Assembly: GCF_014838825.1 (NCBI RefSeq)
Contig: NZ_JACYMO010000013.1
Coordinates: forward strand, 62,001-126,000
From: Erwinia persicina
GTDB taxonomy: Bacteria > Pseudomonadota > Gammaproteobacteria > Enterobacterales > Enterobacteriaceae
DNA: 64,000 nt
Direction: 5' to 3'
Each line of letters starts with the position of its first letter. Positions within the stretch are counted from its first letter, which is position 1. A model generated the notes under the pieces. It was not told the origin of the DNA and ran no database searches. It worked only from the letters and a program-made list of their open reading frames with translations. Of the stretch, positions 1-9,143 are shown in pieces. The position numbers and the translations under genes are program-made.

Positions 1-599
1 CGGTCATAAACAATCGCCCGGTGCTGTTCCAGCGCCGCTAACGACTGCGGGATGCCGTGCTGTGTCAGGTAGTCAGGTGAGGCGCAGAAGATCAGCTGTT
101 CGCAGCCGAGATAGCGCACCGCCAGAGAAGGGGGATAGCTGCCTGGCCCACCGATGCGCACCGCAACGTCGATGCCCTCTTCAAACAGATCGACAAAGCG
201 GTCCGAGAACGACAGGTTAAGCTGCATATCCGGGTGCTGCCGGCAGAACTGATTGAGCAGCGGCATCACATGCAGGCGACCAAAGGTATGGGGGACGGCC
301 ACGCGCAGGCGGCCGACCGGAATGGTGCGCTGGGCCGCCAGCACCGATTCCGCTTCGCTCAGCTCCCCCAGCACGCGGGTGCAGGTGTCGTAATAGGCCT
401 GCCCGGCATCGGTCAGTGCCAGACTGCGGGTGGTGCGCTCAAACAGCCGTGATCCGAGGCGTGCTTCCAGTCGCGCCATGCTTTTACTCACGGCAGAGCT
501 GGTCAGATGCAGCCGTTCGGCGGCGGCGGTAAAGCTGCCGCTCTCCACTGTAGCGACAAAGGCAGTGATCCCTTTCAGACGATCTTCAGAGACGGCCAT
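1..599 (-). CDS. LysR-family transcriptional regulator (C-terminus cut off by window edge)
   Basis: The minus-strand reading frame starts at ATG 599-597 behind a good AGGAGG-like ribosome site and stays open to base 1, giving 199 visible residues. The N-terminus is a LysR-type winged helix-turn-helix (about residues 5-64; FTAAAERLHLTSSAVSKS), followed by the start of the effector-binding domain. The C-terminal third is outside the window. It is divergently transcribed from the reductase gene at 696, with about 96 bp between them, so it probably regulates that gene and itself. The effector is unknown. Confidence 0.9.
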   Translation of the reverse strand, partial: MAVSEDRLKGITAFVATVESGSFTAAAERLHLTSSAVSKSMARLEARLGSRLFERTTRSLALTDAGQAYYDTCTRVLGELSEAESVLAAQRTIPVGRLRVAVPHTFGRLHVMPLLNQFCRQHPDMQLNLSFSDRFVDLFEEGIDVAVRIGGPGSYPPSLAVRYLGCEQLIFCASPDYLTQHGIPQSLAALEQHRAIVYD

Positions 600-623
600 T
601 CATTCCTCCTGTTCATTAATACT

Positions 624-678
624 GTGAATTTATACCTGAGATGGGAATTTAATTCTCTATTAAGCTGAAGGAATTCAC
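624..678. promoter_or_regulatory. Divergent LysR/reductase control region with nested dyads
   Basis: Between the two divergent starts there is an inverted repeat with arms GTGAATT (624-630) and AATTCAC (672-678), and inside it an 11-bp palindrome GAATTTAATTC (645-655). Dyads of this AT-rich kind are typical LysR-regulator binding sites (T-N11-A). The role as operator is inferred from position and symmetry only. Confidence 0.4.
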
Positions 679-695
679 TGAACAGGAGAGAAATT

Positions 696-1760
696 ATGCA
701 GCAACGAGCTTTGATTGTGGGCGTCAGCGGCGTCACCGGAAGTGCCCTGGCCGAACGCCTGCTGGCAGAAGGCTGGCAGGTTAATGGCCTGTCACGCGGA
801 CGTACCCCGGTGATCGGCGGAGTGACATCGCTGACTGCCGACCTGACCGATGCGGAATCTGTACAGGCCGCCCTGAAGGATGTGGTGGTGGATAAGGTGT
901 TCTTCAGCGCCTGGGCTCGCCAGGAAAACGAAAAAGAGAACATCCGCGTCAACGGAGCGATGGTGCGTAACGTACTGGACGCGCTGGGAGACTCGCTGAA
1001 AGGGGGCCACGTGGCGCTGATCACCGGCCTGAAGCACTACCTTGGCCCGTTTGACGCCTACGGCAAGGGCGCGGTGCCGGTCACGCCGTTTCGCGAAGAG
1101 CAGGGCCGCCAGCCAGTAGAGAATTTCTACTATGCCCAGGAAGACGAAGTGTTTGCCGCCGCAAAAAAATATGGCTGTACCTGGAGCGTGCATCGCCCGC
1201 ATACGGTGATTGGCTTCGCCGTCGGTAACGCGATGAACATGGGGCAGACGCTGGCGGTGTACGCCACGCTGTGCAAACAGACCGGGCAGCCGTTTGTCTT
1301 CCCGGGATCCAAAGCACAGTGGGAAGGGGTGACCGACATGACCGACGCCCGCCTGCTGGCCGACCAGCTGCTCTGGGCCGCCACCACGCCTTCTGCGCAA
1401 AACCAGGATTACAACGTGGTCAACGGTGACGTGTTCCGCTGGCAGTGGATGTGGGGCGAAATTGCCGCGTACTTCGGCATTGAAGCGGCCCCTTTCGCCG
1501 GCGAGCAGCCGCTGGAAGGGCGGATGAACGATGCCGCGCAGCAGTGGCAGAAGATTGCCAGTGAAGCCGGCCTCAAAGAGCCGGATGTCAGCAAGCTGGC
1601 GTCATGGTGGCACACCGATGCTGACCTCGGTCGTCCGATGGAAGTGTTTACCGACGTCAGTAAAAGCCGGAAAGCCGGATTTACGGGCTATCAGCCGACG
1701 CGTGAGGCCTTTTTTGAGCTGTTTGACCGCTTAAAAGCAGCACAGTTAATCCCGCGCTGA
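696..1760 (+). CDS. NAD(P)-dependent SDR-family reductase, PRISE-like
   Basis: 354 residues. The N-terminus carries the extended-SDR dinucleotide-binding glycine motif (GVSGVTGSALAE, about residues 9-20). Further on, NFYYAQEDEVF resembles the NFYY motif of the progesterone 5-beta-reductase/iridoid synthase-like (PRISE) group, whose members reduce activated C=C bonds of enones. The start follows AGGAGA with normal spacing. It is divergent from the LysR gene at 1-599, the usual arrangement for a regulator and its target. A perfect 8-bp hairpin (1771-1790) follows the stop. The substrate cannot be predicted. Confidence 0.8.
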   Translation: MQQRALIVGVSGVTGSALAERLLAEGWQVNGLSRGRTPVIGGVTSLTADLTDAESVQAALKDVVVDKVFFSAWARQENEKENIRVNGAMVRNVLDALGDSLKGGHVALITGLKHYLGPFDAYGKGAVPVTPFREEQGRQPVENFYYAQEDEVFAAAKKYGCTWSVHRPHTVIGFAVGNAMNMGQTLAVYATLCKQTGQPFVFPGSKAQWEGVTDMTDARLLADQLLWAATTPSAQNQDYNVVNGDVFRWQWMWGEIAAYFGIEAAPFAGEQPLEGRMNDAAQQWQKIASEAGLKEPDVSKLASWWHTDADLGRPMEVFTDVSKSRKAGFTGYQPTREAFFELFDRLKAAQLIPR

Positions 1761-1770
1761 CCGGCAACGG

Positions 1771-1790
1771 TTGTTTCCTGTGGGAAACAA
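1771..1790 (+). terminator. Stem-loop after the reductase gene
   Basis: Perfect 8-bp stem TTGTTTCC / GGAAACAA with a 4-nt loop, 11 nt after the reductase stop. A weak T-rich stretch follows a few bases later, so it may be an imperfect intrinsic terminator. Confidence 0.4.
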
Positions 1791-1900
1791 TCGTGGCTTT
1801 ATAGTGTTTATTGTTGCGCTAAAAACTGGCTGTGGCAGGATGGTTTCAACGGGTGATGACCCACTTTACTTTGAACCGAATCCGAACGAAAGGTGCTGCT

Positions 1901-2680
1901 ATGAACGATAAAGTTGTTAACTGGAATGGTGGCTTACAGCCAGAAGCCGTGAAGATCCTGTCTGCGGAAGGCGGCATGATCGTCTGCCCGACCAAAGTGG
2001 GCTACATCATCATGACGTCTGACGCCAAAGGTCTGGAGCGCAAGTTTGACGCCAAGCAGCGTAACCGTAACAAGCCGGGCGTAGTGCTGTGCGGTTCTCT
2101 GGAACAGCTGAAAGAGCTGGCCCAGCTGAACCCGGAAATTGAAGCGCTGTATCAGCAGCACTGGGACAAAGACGTGCTGCTGGGCTGCATCCTGCCGTGG
2201 AAAGAAGAGGCGGTAGCGCGTATCCCGGATGACGGCTCTAAAGAGCTGATGATGGACCGCCGTCAGACCAGCTGTTTCGTCATCAAATTTGGCGTACCCG
2301 GTGAGAACCTGGCGAAAGAGCTGTGGGAAAACCACGGTAAGTTCTCCTTCGCCAGCTCGGCTAACCCGTCAGGCAAAGGCAACCGTGGCCTGGTCGAAGG
2401 TATCGGCGACCGTATTGAACAGCACGCAGATCTGATTATTGCCGCTAACGACTATGTGAAGTCTATCCAGCCAAACGAGTCAGAAAAGACCCGTTACGAG
2501 CAGGGTGTAATGGTAGCGATGGTTGACGATAACGGTAAGCTGGTGCCCGAGCAGAAAGGCGAACGTAATATCACGCCGTGCCCGGTGCTGATCCGTAAAG
2601 GCCTGGATGTTGATAAGATTATGTCGATGATGTCGGATATCTTTACGACCTGGGATTACCGTCACGGCAACTACTATTAA
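1901..2680 (+). CDS. Sua5/YciO/YrdC/YwlC-family protein
   Basis: 259 residues from the ATG at 1901, chosen because an AAAGG ribosome site lies just upstream and the family domain begins shortly after; a longer reading frame from 1832 adds an unlikely extension. The sequence shows YrdC-fold features: the KVGYIIM strand, KQRNRNKPG, and the SSANPSGKGNRG segment typical of threonylcarbamoyl-AMP synthase relatives. Canonical TsaC makes the tRNA t6A precursor. This longer paralogue probably binds nucleotide and RNA, but its exact reaction is not known. It is monocistronic and followed directly by the palindromic repeat cluster. Confidence 0.8.
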   Translation: MNDKVVNWNGGLQPEAVKILSAEGGMIVCPTKVGYIIMTSDAKGLERKFDAKQRNRNKPGVVLCGSLEQLKELAQLNPEIEALYQQHWDKDVLLGCILPWKEEAVARIPDDGSKELMMDRRQTSCFVIKFGVPGENLAKELWENHGKFSFASSANPSGKGNRGLVEGIGDRIEQHADLIIAANDYVKSIQPNESEKTRYEQGVMVAMVDDNGKLVPEQKGERNITPCPVLIRKGLDVDKIMSMMSDIFTTWDYRHGNYY

Positions 2681-3060
2681 TTTTACCCGTCATACTTGAC
2701 GCTACAACGGCGTTGGCTTCATGTGCTCACCCCGGTCACTTACTCAGGTAAGCTCCCGGGGATTCACTCCTTTGCCGCCTTGTTGTAACGCCCATTATTT
2801 AGGGTAATTTTTACCCGTCATACTTGACGCGACAACGGCGTTGGCTTCATGTGCTCACCCCGGTCACTTACTCAGGTAAGCTCCCGGGGATTCACTCCTT
2901 TGCCGCCTTGCTGTAACGCCCATTATTTAGGGTAATTTTACCCGTCATACTTGACGCGACAACGGCGTTGGCTTCATGTGCTCACCCCGGTCACTTACTC
3001 AGGTAAGCTCCCGGGGATTCACCCCTTTGCCGCCTTGCTGTAACGCCCCTTATTTAGGGT
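2681..3060. repeat. Three tandem copies of a ~127-bp intergenic palindromic element (YPAL-like)
   Basis: Units at about 2681-2808, 2809-2935 and 2936-3060 are nearly identical head-to-tail copies. Each starts with TTTTACCCGTCATACTTGA and ends with TTATTTAGGGTAA, so the termini (TACCC/GGGTA) are inverted repeats. Each contains GTTGGCTTCATGTGCTCAC and TTTGCCGCCTTG, blocks I recognise from YPAL-like intergenic palindromes of Yersinia, Serratia and Erwinia. A diverged single copy lies at 37589-37717. No coding potential is seen. They may act as transcript-stabilising hairpins downstream of the Sua5-like gene; that is inference. Confidence 0.8.
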
Positions 3061-3153
3061 GAAATCGTTTCCGCGCTAAACCGTAGTGGCCGACCTTATA
3101 TTCCCTGTCGGCCAGTTCTTACCTTTTCTCCATTCCCTTTCCGGTCGCCAGGG

Positions 3154-4047
3154 TTATTTTTTTAACGCCTTCTGCAACTCTTCAATAAATAACCGTACGC
3201 GCGGTGAAATGAAATTATCACTTTTCACCAGAACGTAGGATTTATAAATGTCCATTTCCCATTCTGGGAGGATCTGTACCAGATCCCCGCGAGTCACCGC
3301 CTCCTGAGCAATATAATTCGGCAGATAGGCAATGCCGGTCTGAGCTACGGCCGAATTTAACAGGGCAATACTGTTGTTGGCGCGGAAGCGGCTGCGGACT
3401 TCAATATCCTTTTTCTGTTTCTCTTTACGGAACGGTAATGAAATGGTGTGGGCCGGGCCGCGAAACAGAATATAGTCCTGGCGCGGCAGGTCATCCGGGC
3501 TGGCTATCGCACCGATGTTGTGCATATACGCCGGGGCGGCATACAGCCCCCAGGCGATATCGGACAGCGGACGATAGTGGCGGTGTTCCGGCAGTTCGCG
3601 GGTAATGGCGATGGCGATATCAAAGCCATCCTCTTCCAGATTGACCGCGCGATCGGTCAGATCCAGATCGACGCTGACGTGGATATTGCTGGCGACAAAG
3701 CGGTTAAGCACCGGAACAATACACTGGCAGCCAAAGGAAACCGGTGCCACCACACGCAGGCTGCCGGTAGGCTCTTCGTGAAACTGGCGGATAAACAGGT
3801 CGGCACTTTTCACCTCATGCAGTATCCGGTAACAGTAGTGGTAATAGGTCATCCCGACTTCTGTCACCTGAATGCGCCGGGTGGTGCGCTGCAGCAGTTT
3901 TGCCCCCAGGCGCACTTCCAGCGCCGTGATCTCTTTACTCACCGAGGATTTTGCCAGCCCGAGTGCCTTCGCCGCTTCGGTATAGCTCAGGGTTTCCACC
4001 ACTTTGGCAAAAATAATCATGCCGTGCAGGTTTTCAAAATCGCTCAT
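3154..4047 (-). CDS. LysR-family regulator, probable regulator of the adjacent hydratase operon
   Basis: 297 residues, full LysR length. The N-terminal winged helix-turn-helix (about residues 8-66, YTEAAKALGLAKSSVSKEI) is followed by the substrate-binding-like effector domain. It starts at ATG 4047-4045 and is divergent from the leuC-like gene at 4185. A perfect inverted repeat (4057-4082) sits in the shared control region, which supports regulation of itself and of the hydratase genes. The inducer is not known; by analogy it would be the hydratase substrate or product. Confidence 0.88.
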   Translation of the reverse strand: MSDFENLHGMIIFAKVVETLSYTEAAKALGLAKSSVSKEITALEVRLGAKLLQRTTRRIQVTEVGMTYYHYCYRILHEVKSADLFIRQFHEEPTGSLRVVAPVSFGCQCIVPVLNRFVASNIHVSVDLDLTDRAVNLEEDGFDIAIAITRELPEHRHYRPLSDIAWGLYAAPAYMHNIGAIASPDDLPRQDYILFRGPAHTISLPFRKEKQKKDIEVRSRFRANNSIALLNSAVAQTGIAYLPNYIAQEAVTRGDLVQILPEWEMDIYKSYVLVKSDNFISPRVRLFIEELQKALKK

Positions 4048-4056
4048 TATGATCCC

Positions 4057-4082
4057 GGATTGTTTTTAGAGGGAAACAATCC
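4057..4082. promoter_or_regulatory. Inverted repeat, probable LysR operator
   Basis: Perfect 9-bp arms GGATTGTTT and AAACAATCC separated by 8 nt, starting 10 bp upstream of the LysR start codon in the LysR/leuC-like intergenic region. This is the expected place and symmetry for an autoregulatory LysR site. Binding itself is inferred. Confidence 0.55.
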
Positions 4083-4184
4083 ACGATATTAGCATATTCC
4101 GCGTTTACCCGGCAGTGAAAAACGGTAAGGTAAATAAAGTTTATTCACTTCATTGGCCGGAATAATACACAGAGATAAATAAAT

Positions 4185-5486
4185 ATGGGTCAGACAATCA
4201 GTCAGAAAATACTCGCGCGTGCCAGCGGGAGGGATACCGTCATGCCTGGAGAAATAGTCTGGGCGAAAGTGGATATATTAATGTCGCACGACCCCTGTAC
4301 GCCTGGCGTCGCCAGCGTATTTAAAAAAGAGTTTGGTGCGCAGGCAAAAGTCTGGGACGCCGGACGTTTTATTATGATCCCGGACCATTTTGTCTATTCT
4401 GCCGATCCCCAGGCCAATCAGAATATCCGTGTTATGCGGGAGTTTGCCAAAGAGCAGAAGATTACCTCTTTCTATGACGTGGGCACACCACAGTATAAAG
4501 GCGTCTGCCATATCGGCCTGGCCGAAGGCGGCCATACCCGGCCCGGAGAGGTGCTGCTGGGCACTGACTCTCATACCGTCACCGCCGGGGCCTTTGGTTG
4601 TTTCGCGATTGGCTTAGGCATCACGGATGCGGCCTACGCGCTGGGGACGGGGGAAATCCCGCTGAAAGTTCCGACCACTATCCGCGTCAATTATCACGGC
4701 ATTCTGCCCACTCATGTCCAGGCCAAAGATTTGATTCTGCTGCTGCTGGCGGAGCTGACGGTTGAGGGGGCAACCTATGAAGCGATTGAGTTTGGTGGCA
4801 GCGTGATTGACGCCCTGTCGGTCGAAGAGCGTATGACGATATGCAATATGGTGGTGGAGTGCGGGGCGAAGAACGGCATTATGGTGCCGAACCAGGCCAC
4901 GCTTGACTACCTGGCGGCACGCACCGATGTGCCGTTCAGCCTGGTGACCGCAGATGCCGATGCGGTCTATAGCCGCGTGGTCGATTTTGACGTCACGGGG
5001 ATGCAGCCGCAGGTGGCAAAACCTCACTCGCCCGATAATGTGGTGGCCATTGATACCCTGAAAAATGTCGCCATCTCGCAGGCCTATATCGGTTCCTGCA
5101 CCGGGGGTAAGCTGGCTGATTTTATTGCCGCCGCACAGGTGATGAAAGGGCGCAAAGTCACCATCCCCACCTTCGCCGTTCCGGCCACCAAAGAGGTGTT
5201 TCACCACCTTATCACCACACAAATCGGGGGCGTATCGGTCTATCAAATCCTGACCGATGCGGGCGTACAGCTATCGTCAGAAGCAGGCTGTGCTGCCTGC
5301 TGCGGTGGCCCGCCAGATACCTTTGGCCGTGTGCATCAGCCGATATCGGTGATCGCCACCACCAACCGCAATTTTGTTGGCCGTATGGGACATAAGCGCG
5401 CCAGCATTTATCTGGCATCGCCTTATGCGGTCGCGGCCGCGGCGATCACCGGCATGATAACCAATCCTGCAGAACTCGGAGTATGA
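4185..5486 (+). CDS. Aconitase-family hydratase, large subunit (LeuC-like)
   Basis: 433 residues, close to the shorter second type of LeuC/homoaconitase and shorter than E. coli LeuC (466). Active-site and cluster motifs are present: GTDSHT at about 127-132 and the [4Fe-4S] ligands C305 (SCTG), C369 and C372 (CAAC). It should form a heterodimer with the small subunit encoded immediately downstream and isomerise or hydrate a 2-hydroxy dicarboxylate. A dedicated LysR gene, and no other leucine-biosynthesis gene beside it, suggest a catabolic or specialised role (for example maleate/citraconate or dimethylmaleate hydratase type) rather than leucine synthesis. The substrate is unassigned. Confidence 0.85.
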   Translation: MGQTISQKILARASGRDTVMPGEIVWAKVDILMSHDPCTPGVASVFKKEFGAQAKVWDAGRFIMIPDHFVYSADPQANQNIRVMREFAKEQKITSFYDVGTPQYKGVCHIGLAEGGHTRPGEVLLGTDSHTVTAGAFGCFAIGLGITDAAYALGTGEIPLKVPTTIRVNYHGILPTHVQAKDLILLLLAELTVEGATYEAIEFGGSVIDALSVEERMTICNMVVECGAKNGIMVPNQATLDYLAARTDVPFSLVTADADAVYSRVVDFDVTGMQPQVAKPHSPDNVVAIDTLKNVAISQAYIGSCTGGKLADFIAAAQVMKGRKVTIPTFAVPATKEVFHHLITTQIGGVSVYQILTDAGVQLSSEAGCAACCGGPPDTFGRVHQPISVIATTNRNFVGRMGHKRASIYLASPYAVAAAAITGMITNPAELGV

Positions 5487-5488
5487 GT

Positions 5489-6037
5489 ATGGAACCGATC
5501 ATCAGCGGCACGGTGTACGTGCTGGGCGACAACATTGATACTGACCAGATCCTCACCGCAGAGTATCTCAAGGTGAATCCTTCCCTGCCGGAGGGTTACG
5601 CCCAGCTGGCTTCCCTGGCGATGTGTGGTTTACCGGAAGGGGCACTGCCGTTTATTGATGCTGGCAGCGGACGTGCGGCTTACCCGATTATTGTGGCGGG
5701 TAAAAACTTTGGCTGCGGATCCTCGCGGGAGCATGCTGTGATGGCGCTGGGGGCATCCGGGGTAAAAGCGGTGCTGGCCCCGTCATTTGCGCGTATTTTC
5801 TTCCGCAACTGCGTGGTGACCGGGGAACTGCTGCCGGTGATCTGCTCTGGCGCACTGCATCAGCGGCTGCGTACCGGGGATTATGTGACGATAGATCCCC
5901 GCAGCCAGACGGTAACACTGCTGGAAACGGGGGAAATACTGAAGACCGACCCGGTGGGCGAGCTGGCGAGGATAATCGAGGCCGGAGGGCTGTTTGCTTA
6001 TGCGCGCGCCAGCGGGCGCATAAGCCAGGCCGGATAG
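5489..6037 (+). CDS. Aconitase-family hydratase, small subunit (LeuD-like)
   Basis: 182 residues. It contains the swivel-domain signature [13 protein letters not shown] at about 70 residues, diagnostic for LeuD-type small subunits. Two in-frame ATGs exist: 5483, which overlaps the large-subunit stop as ATGA, and 5489. A GGAG at 5478-5481 is 1 nt from the first and 7 nt from the second, so 5489 is preferred. Coupled translation with the large subunit is likely. Its stop lies 1 nt from the convergent LysE-family gene. Confidence 0.85.
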   Translation: MEPIISGTVYVLGDNIDTDQILTAEYLKVNPSLPEGYAQLASLAMCGLPEGALPFIDAGSGRAAYPIIVAGKNFGCGSSREHAVMALGASGVKAVLAPSFARIFFRNCVVTGELLPVICSGALHQRLRTGDYVTIDPRSQTVTLLETGEILKTDPVGELARIIEAGGLFAYARASGRISQAG

Positions 6038-6038
6038 C

Positions 6039-6665
6039 TTATTTGGCTGAAACCGCCAGCGCACCGCCGGCGAAGACAAACAGGCTGCCGGTGGAGCGGT
6101 TCAGAATGCGCAGGCGGCGGGCATTAGAGAAAACCCCCGACAGGCGGCGTCCGGCGCAGGCATAGCTGAACATAATACTGAGATCCAGGACTGCCCAGGT
6201 GATGGCCAGCGTGGCAAACTGCATGGCGTGCGGCTGGCTGGCATCGACAAAGTTCGGGAACAGCGCCGCGAAGAACAGCAGATCTTTCGGGTTGCTGATG
6301 CCGACCGTAAAGCCTTTACGGAACAGGCGCCAGGCTCCGGGCGTGTCTCCGGCCTCGACGGTATTCACGGCGGTGGGTTCGCTGTTATCTCGCCAGGCGG
6401 CAATCCCCAGCCAGATCAGGTACGCCGCACCGACCACTTTCAGTACGGTAAAGGCAGTGGTCGAAGCGGCAAGGATCGCCCCCAGGCCAAGCGCGGAGGC
6501 CGTCATCAGCATCATGGCGGCCAGTACGCCACCGGTCACCGTCGCCAGGGCCTGTTTGCGGCCGTAGCGCAGGCCGTGGGTCATGCTGATCAGGGCCGAC
6601 GGGCCGGGTATGGCAATCAGGGCGGCAATCACGCCGGTATAAGCCAGCCAGAGTTGAAGCGTCAT
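6039..6665 (-). CDS. LysE/RhtB-family amino-acid exporter
   Basis: 208 residues with the LysE-family pattern: a short N-terminal helix containing the conserved PGPSAL motif, then about five more hydrophobic segments. The family exports amino acids, homoserine lactone or related small molecules across the inner membrane by proton exchange. It is convergent with the leuD-like gene (1-nt gap), so it is not in that operon. The substrate cannot be read from the sequence. Confidence 0.85.
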   Translation of the reverse strand: MTLQLWLAYTGVIAALIAIPGPSALISMTHGLRYGRKQALATVTGGVLAAMMLMTASALGLGAILAASTTAFTVLKVVGAAYLIWLGIAAWRDNSEPTAVNTVEAGDTPGAWRLFRKGFTVGISNPKDLLFFAALFPNFVDASQPHAMQFATLAITWAVLDLSIMFSYACAGRRLSGVFSNARRLRILNRSTGSLFVFAGGALAVSAK

Positions 6666-7337
6666 ACATCATCCTTTCTGCTCCCCCTCAGCCTGAGGGG
6701 AAAATCTGTTTGATTCGGTTCGTTGAGTCACGAAGGGGCCGTAGTTTATTTTCCCAACAGTGAGAAGTAAATCACAGTGGGCAAATATTCTTCCTTATGC
6801 CCGGTATCTGCCACCGGCGTTCTCCCCCTGAGGGTATCGTTGGCGATCCCCGGCGGTAAAAATGGCCCGCTGCGGTCTCAGTATTGTCCGAATCAGGGGG
6901 GCGGCGGCCTCTTTTTTACCCTTGCCTCCTTCTGCAGCAGCAGGGCTTTTTCCCTGCCATTCCCCCTTACAGGCTTCCGTCACCGGCTGAAACTGGCTAA
7001 CCACTTGTTAGCAATAAAAAATACTGGATAAGAATGACAATAATGCGGCATTTAGCCTTTTTCTGATTATTCAGGCTAAGATGCTGTAATTCATTAATAA
7101 AATAACCGTTTTATTTAAAGAGGTTCGTAGTTTATTCTGTCGGCATACCTCCCTGTATTTTTATTTATGTCAGTAAATTTGGCTTATTTTTCCTGTCGTT
7201 TATTTTTTGAAATATTCAGTCATTAAGCGTAATGGAAACATCGGGTTGCACGTTGAGACTGGGGTACTATAATAAGCCCCTTATTACTTAAAAATATTTT
7301 TCACCAGACGACTTTGCCAACGTATTTTTTCGGCATC
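6666..7337. other. Long intergenic region upstream of treF
   Basis: About 670 bp without a convincing gene. The left half is GC-balanced; a short open frame at 6777-7031 has no family features or ribosome site. The right half (about 7000-7330) is clearly AT-rich, as expected for the treF promoter region. I could not identify a confident -35/-10 pair or operator. Confidence 0.5.
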
Positions 7338-7372
7338 AGGAGGTTCTTATCACTTTTAACCAAAACGAAGCG

Positions 7373-8983
7373 ATGATTGACGTCAACCCTGCTGAATATG
7401 AAGCCTGGTATAACGATTATGAGGCTGGCCCGGAATCGGCAGTTGAGCCACAGCCGGAGCCAATCCGCGGCCTGCCTGCGCCCGATATCCTCACGCCATC
7501 AGACCGCTATCAGGATCTGTTTGAAGCCGTGCAGATGTCGCGCATTTTTTCCGACAGTAAAACCTTCGCCGACTGTGCGCCAAAGTTTGAGCCAGAGCGT
7601 ATTCTCTACCGCTATTATCTGGCCCGTGAGCGGGACGATTTCAACCTGCTGGAATTTGTGCTGGAAAACTTTGAGCTGCCGCACGTCCACGACAGCCGTT
7701 ATGTCGCCGATCCGAACAACAGCATTGAGCAGCATATTGATGCGCTATGGCCGGTATTAACCCGCCAGCCGGAAAAGCACTGCGAATTTTCCTCACTGCT
7801 GCCACTGCCTAAACCCTACGTGGTGCCGGGCGGCCGTTTCGGTGAAACCTATTACTGGGACTCTTATTTCAGCATGCTGGGCTTTGCCTCCGCTGGCCGC
7901 TGTGATCTGATGCGGAATATGGCCGACAACTTTGCGTGGATGATCGATAAGTACGGCCATATCCCCAATGGTAACCGGACGTATTACCTCAGCCGTTCGC
8001 AGCCGCCGGTGTTTGCGATGATGGTCGAGCTGTTTGAAAAAAATGATATTCATGAAGCGCAGCACTATCTGCCGCAGCTGAAAAGTGAATACGAATTCTG
8101 GATGGACGGGCAGGGGGAGCTCTCCCCGAATCAGGCGTATCGCCACGTGGTCATGCTGCCAGACGGATCGGTGCTAAACCGCTACTGGGATGACCGCGAC
8201 ACGCCGCGTGACGAATCGTACCTGGAAGACGTGGAAACGGCACGCGACTCTGCGCGTCCGTCAAGCGAAGTGTACCGCGACCTGCGTGCCGGGGCTGCCT
8301 CCGGCTGGGACTTTACCTCCCGCTGGCTGGCCGAGCCTGGCCGGCTGGCGAGTATCCAGACCACCAGCATTGTGCCGATAGACCTGAATGCGTTCCTCTA
8401 CAAGCTGGAAACCACCATTGCCCGCCTGTCGGCCAGCAAAGGTGAGCAGGAAGTTGCTGACCGCTTCCAGCAGCTGGCGCTGCGCCGCCGTGAGGTGGTC
8501 GACAAGTATCTGTGGGAAGAGGAAACTGGCCTGTACCGCGATTACAACTGGCGGGAAGGGGAAAAAGCCCTGTTCAGCGCTGCAGCGGTCACCCCGGTGT
8601 ATGTCGGTATGGCCAGCCTGGATCAGGCCACGCGCACGGCAAAAGCCGTACGTGACTACCTTCTTGCGCCGGGCGGTATGCTCTGCACGATGGAAGTCAC
8701 CGGCGAGCAGTGGGACAGCCCGAACGGCTGGGCACCGATGCAGTGGCTGGCGGTCAAAGGCTTTAACAGCTACGGCGATGAGCTGCTGGCGCAGGAGATC
8801 GCCCGGCGCTGGCTGAATACGGTCGACAGCACCTGGCAGCAGCACCATAAGCTGGTGGAAAAATATAACATCAGCGGCGATGCCGCCCTGCTCGGTGGTG
8901 GCGGGGAATATCCGCTGCAGGATGGTTTTGGCTGGACCAACGGCGTGACGCGCCGTCTGCTGGAAATGTACCCCTCGCGTTAA
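7373..8983 (+). CDS. treF: Cytoplasmic alpha,alpha-trehalase
   Basis: 536 residues from the ATG at 7373. It hydrolyses trehalose to two glucoses in the cytoplasm; no signal peptide is present, unlike periplasmic TreA. Both trehalase signatures are intact ([14 protein letters not shown] and [10 protein letters not shown]), and the protein matches E. coli TreF closely in its central part. The start is unusual: the only strong ribosome site (AGGAGG, 7338-7343) is 29 nt from this ATG, but 5 nt before an in-frame ATC at 7349. Starting there would give an N-terminus resembling the extra residues of E. coli TreF. The gene is monocistronic, followed by a GC-rich hairpin. Confidence 0.95.
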   Translation: MIDVNPAEYEAWYNDYEAGPESAVEPQPEPIRGLPAPDILTPSDRYQDLFEAVQMSRIFSDSKTFADCAPKFEPERILYRYYLARERDDFNLLEFVLENFELPHVHDSRYVADPNNSIEQHIDALWPVLTRQPEKHCEFSSLLPLPKPYVVPGGRFGETYYWDSYFSMLGFASAGRCDLMRNMADNFAWMIDKYGHIPNGNRTYYLSRSQPPVFAMMVELFEKNDIHEAQHYLPQLKSEYEFWMDGQGELSPNQAYRHVVMLPDGSVLNRYWDDRDTPRDESYLEDVETARDSARPSSEVYRDLRAGAASGWDFTSRWLAEPGRLASIQTTSIVPIDLNAFLYKLETTIARLSASKGEQEVADRFQQLALRRREVVDKYLWEEETGLYRDYNWREGEKALFSAAAVTPVYVGMASLDQATRTAKAVRDYLLAPGGMLCTMEVTGEQWDSPNGWAPMQWLAVKGFNSYGDELLAQEIARRWLNTVDSTWQQHHKLVEKYNISGDAALLGGGGEYPLQDGFGWTNGVTRRLLEMYPSR

Positions 8984-8991
8984 TCCTCCAG

Positions 8992-9013
8992 GAGGTGGCC
9001 GCCCGGCCACCTC
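8992..9013 (+). terminator. GC-rich stem-loop after treF
   Basis: Perfect 9-bp stem GAGGTGGCC / GGCCACCTC with a GCCC loop, 8 nt after the treF stop. No U-run follows, so it may stabilise the transcript end or aid factor-dependent termination. Confidence 0.45.
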
Positions 9014-9143
9014 TGAGACCAGACTCCGCATTATAAAAATGGCTTATTAATCCCCGCCTGCCATAAGACAAAAGCCTTATTTCTCCATGAAAAATCATGC
9101 TATTACTTGATGCTAACCCGCATGATGATTCGGAGTACGTGAG

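Noticed and set aside
792..1400. 202-codon ORF opposite the reductase gene
   Set aside because: Antisense shadow of a well-supported SDR gene; His/Arg/Val-rich composition typical of the reverse strand of GC-rich genes.
6777..7031. 84-codon ORF upstream of treF
   Set aside because: No ribosome site, no hydrophobic or domain pattern, and an opposing frame of similar length covers the same bases.
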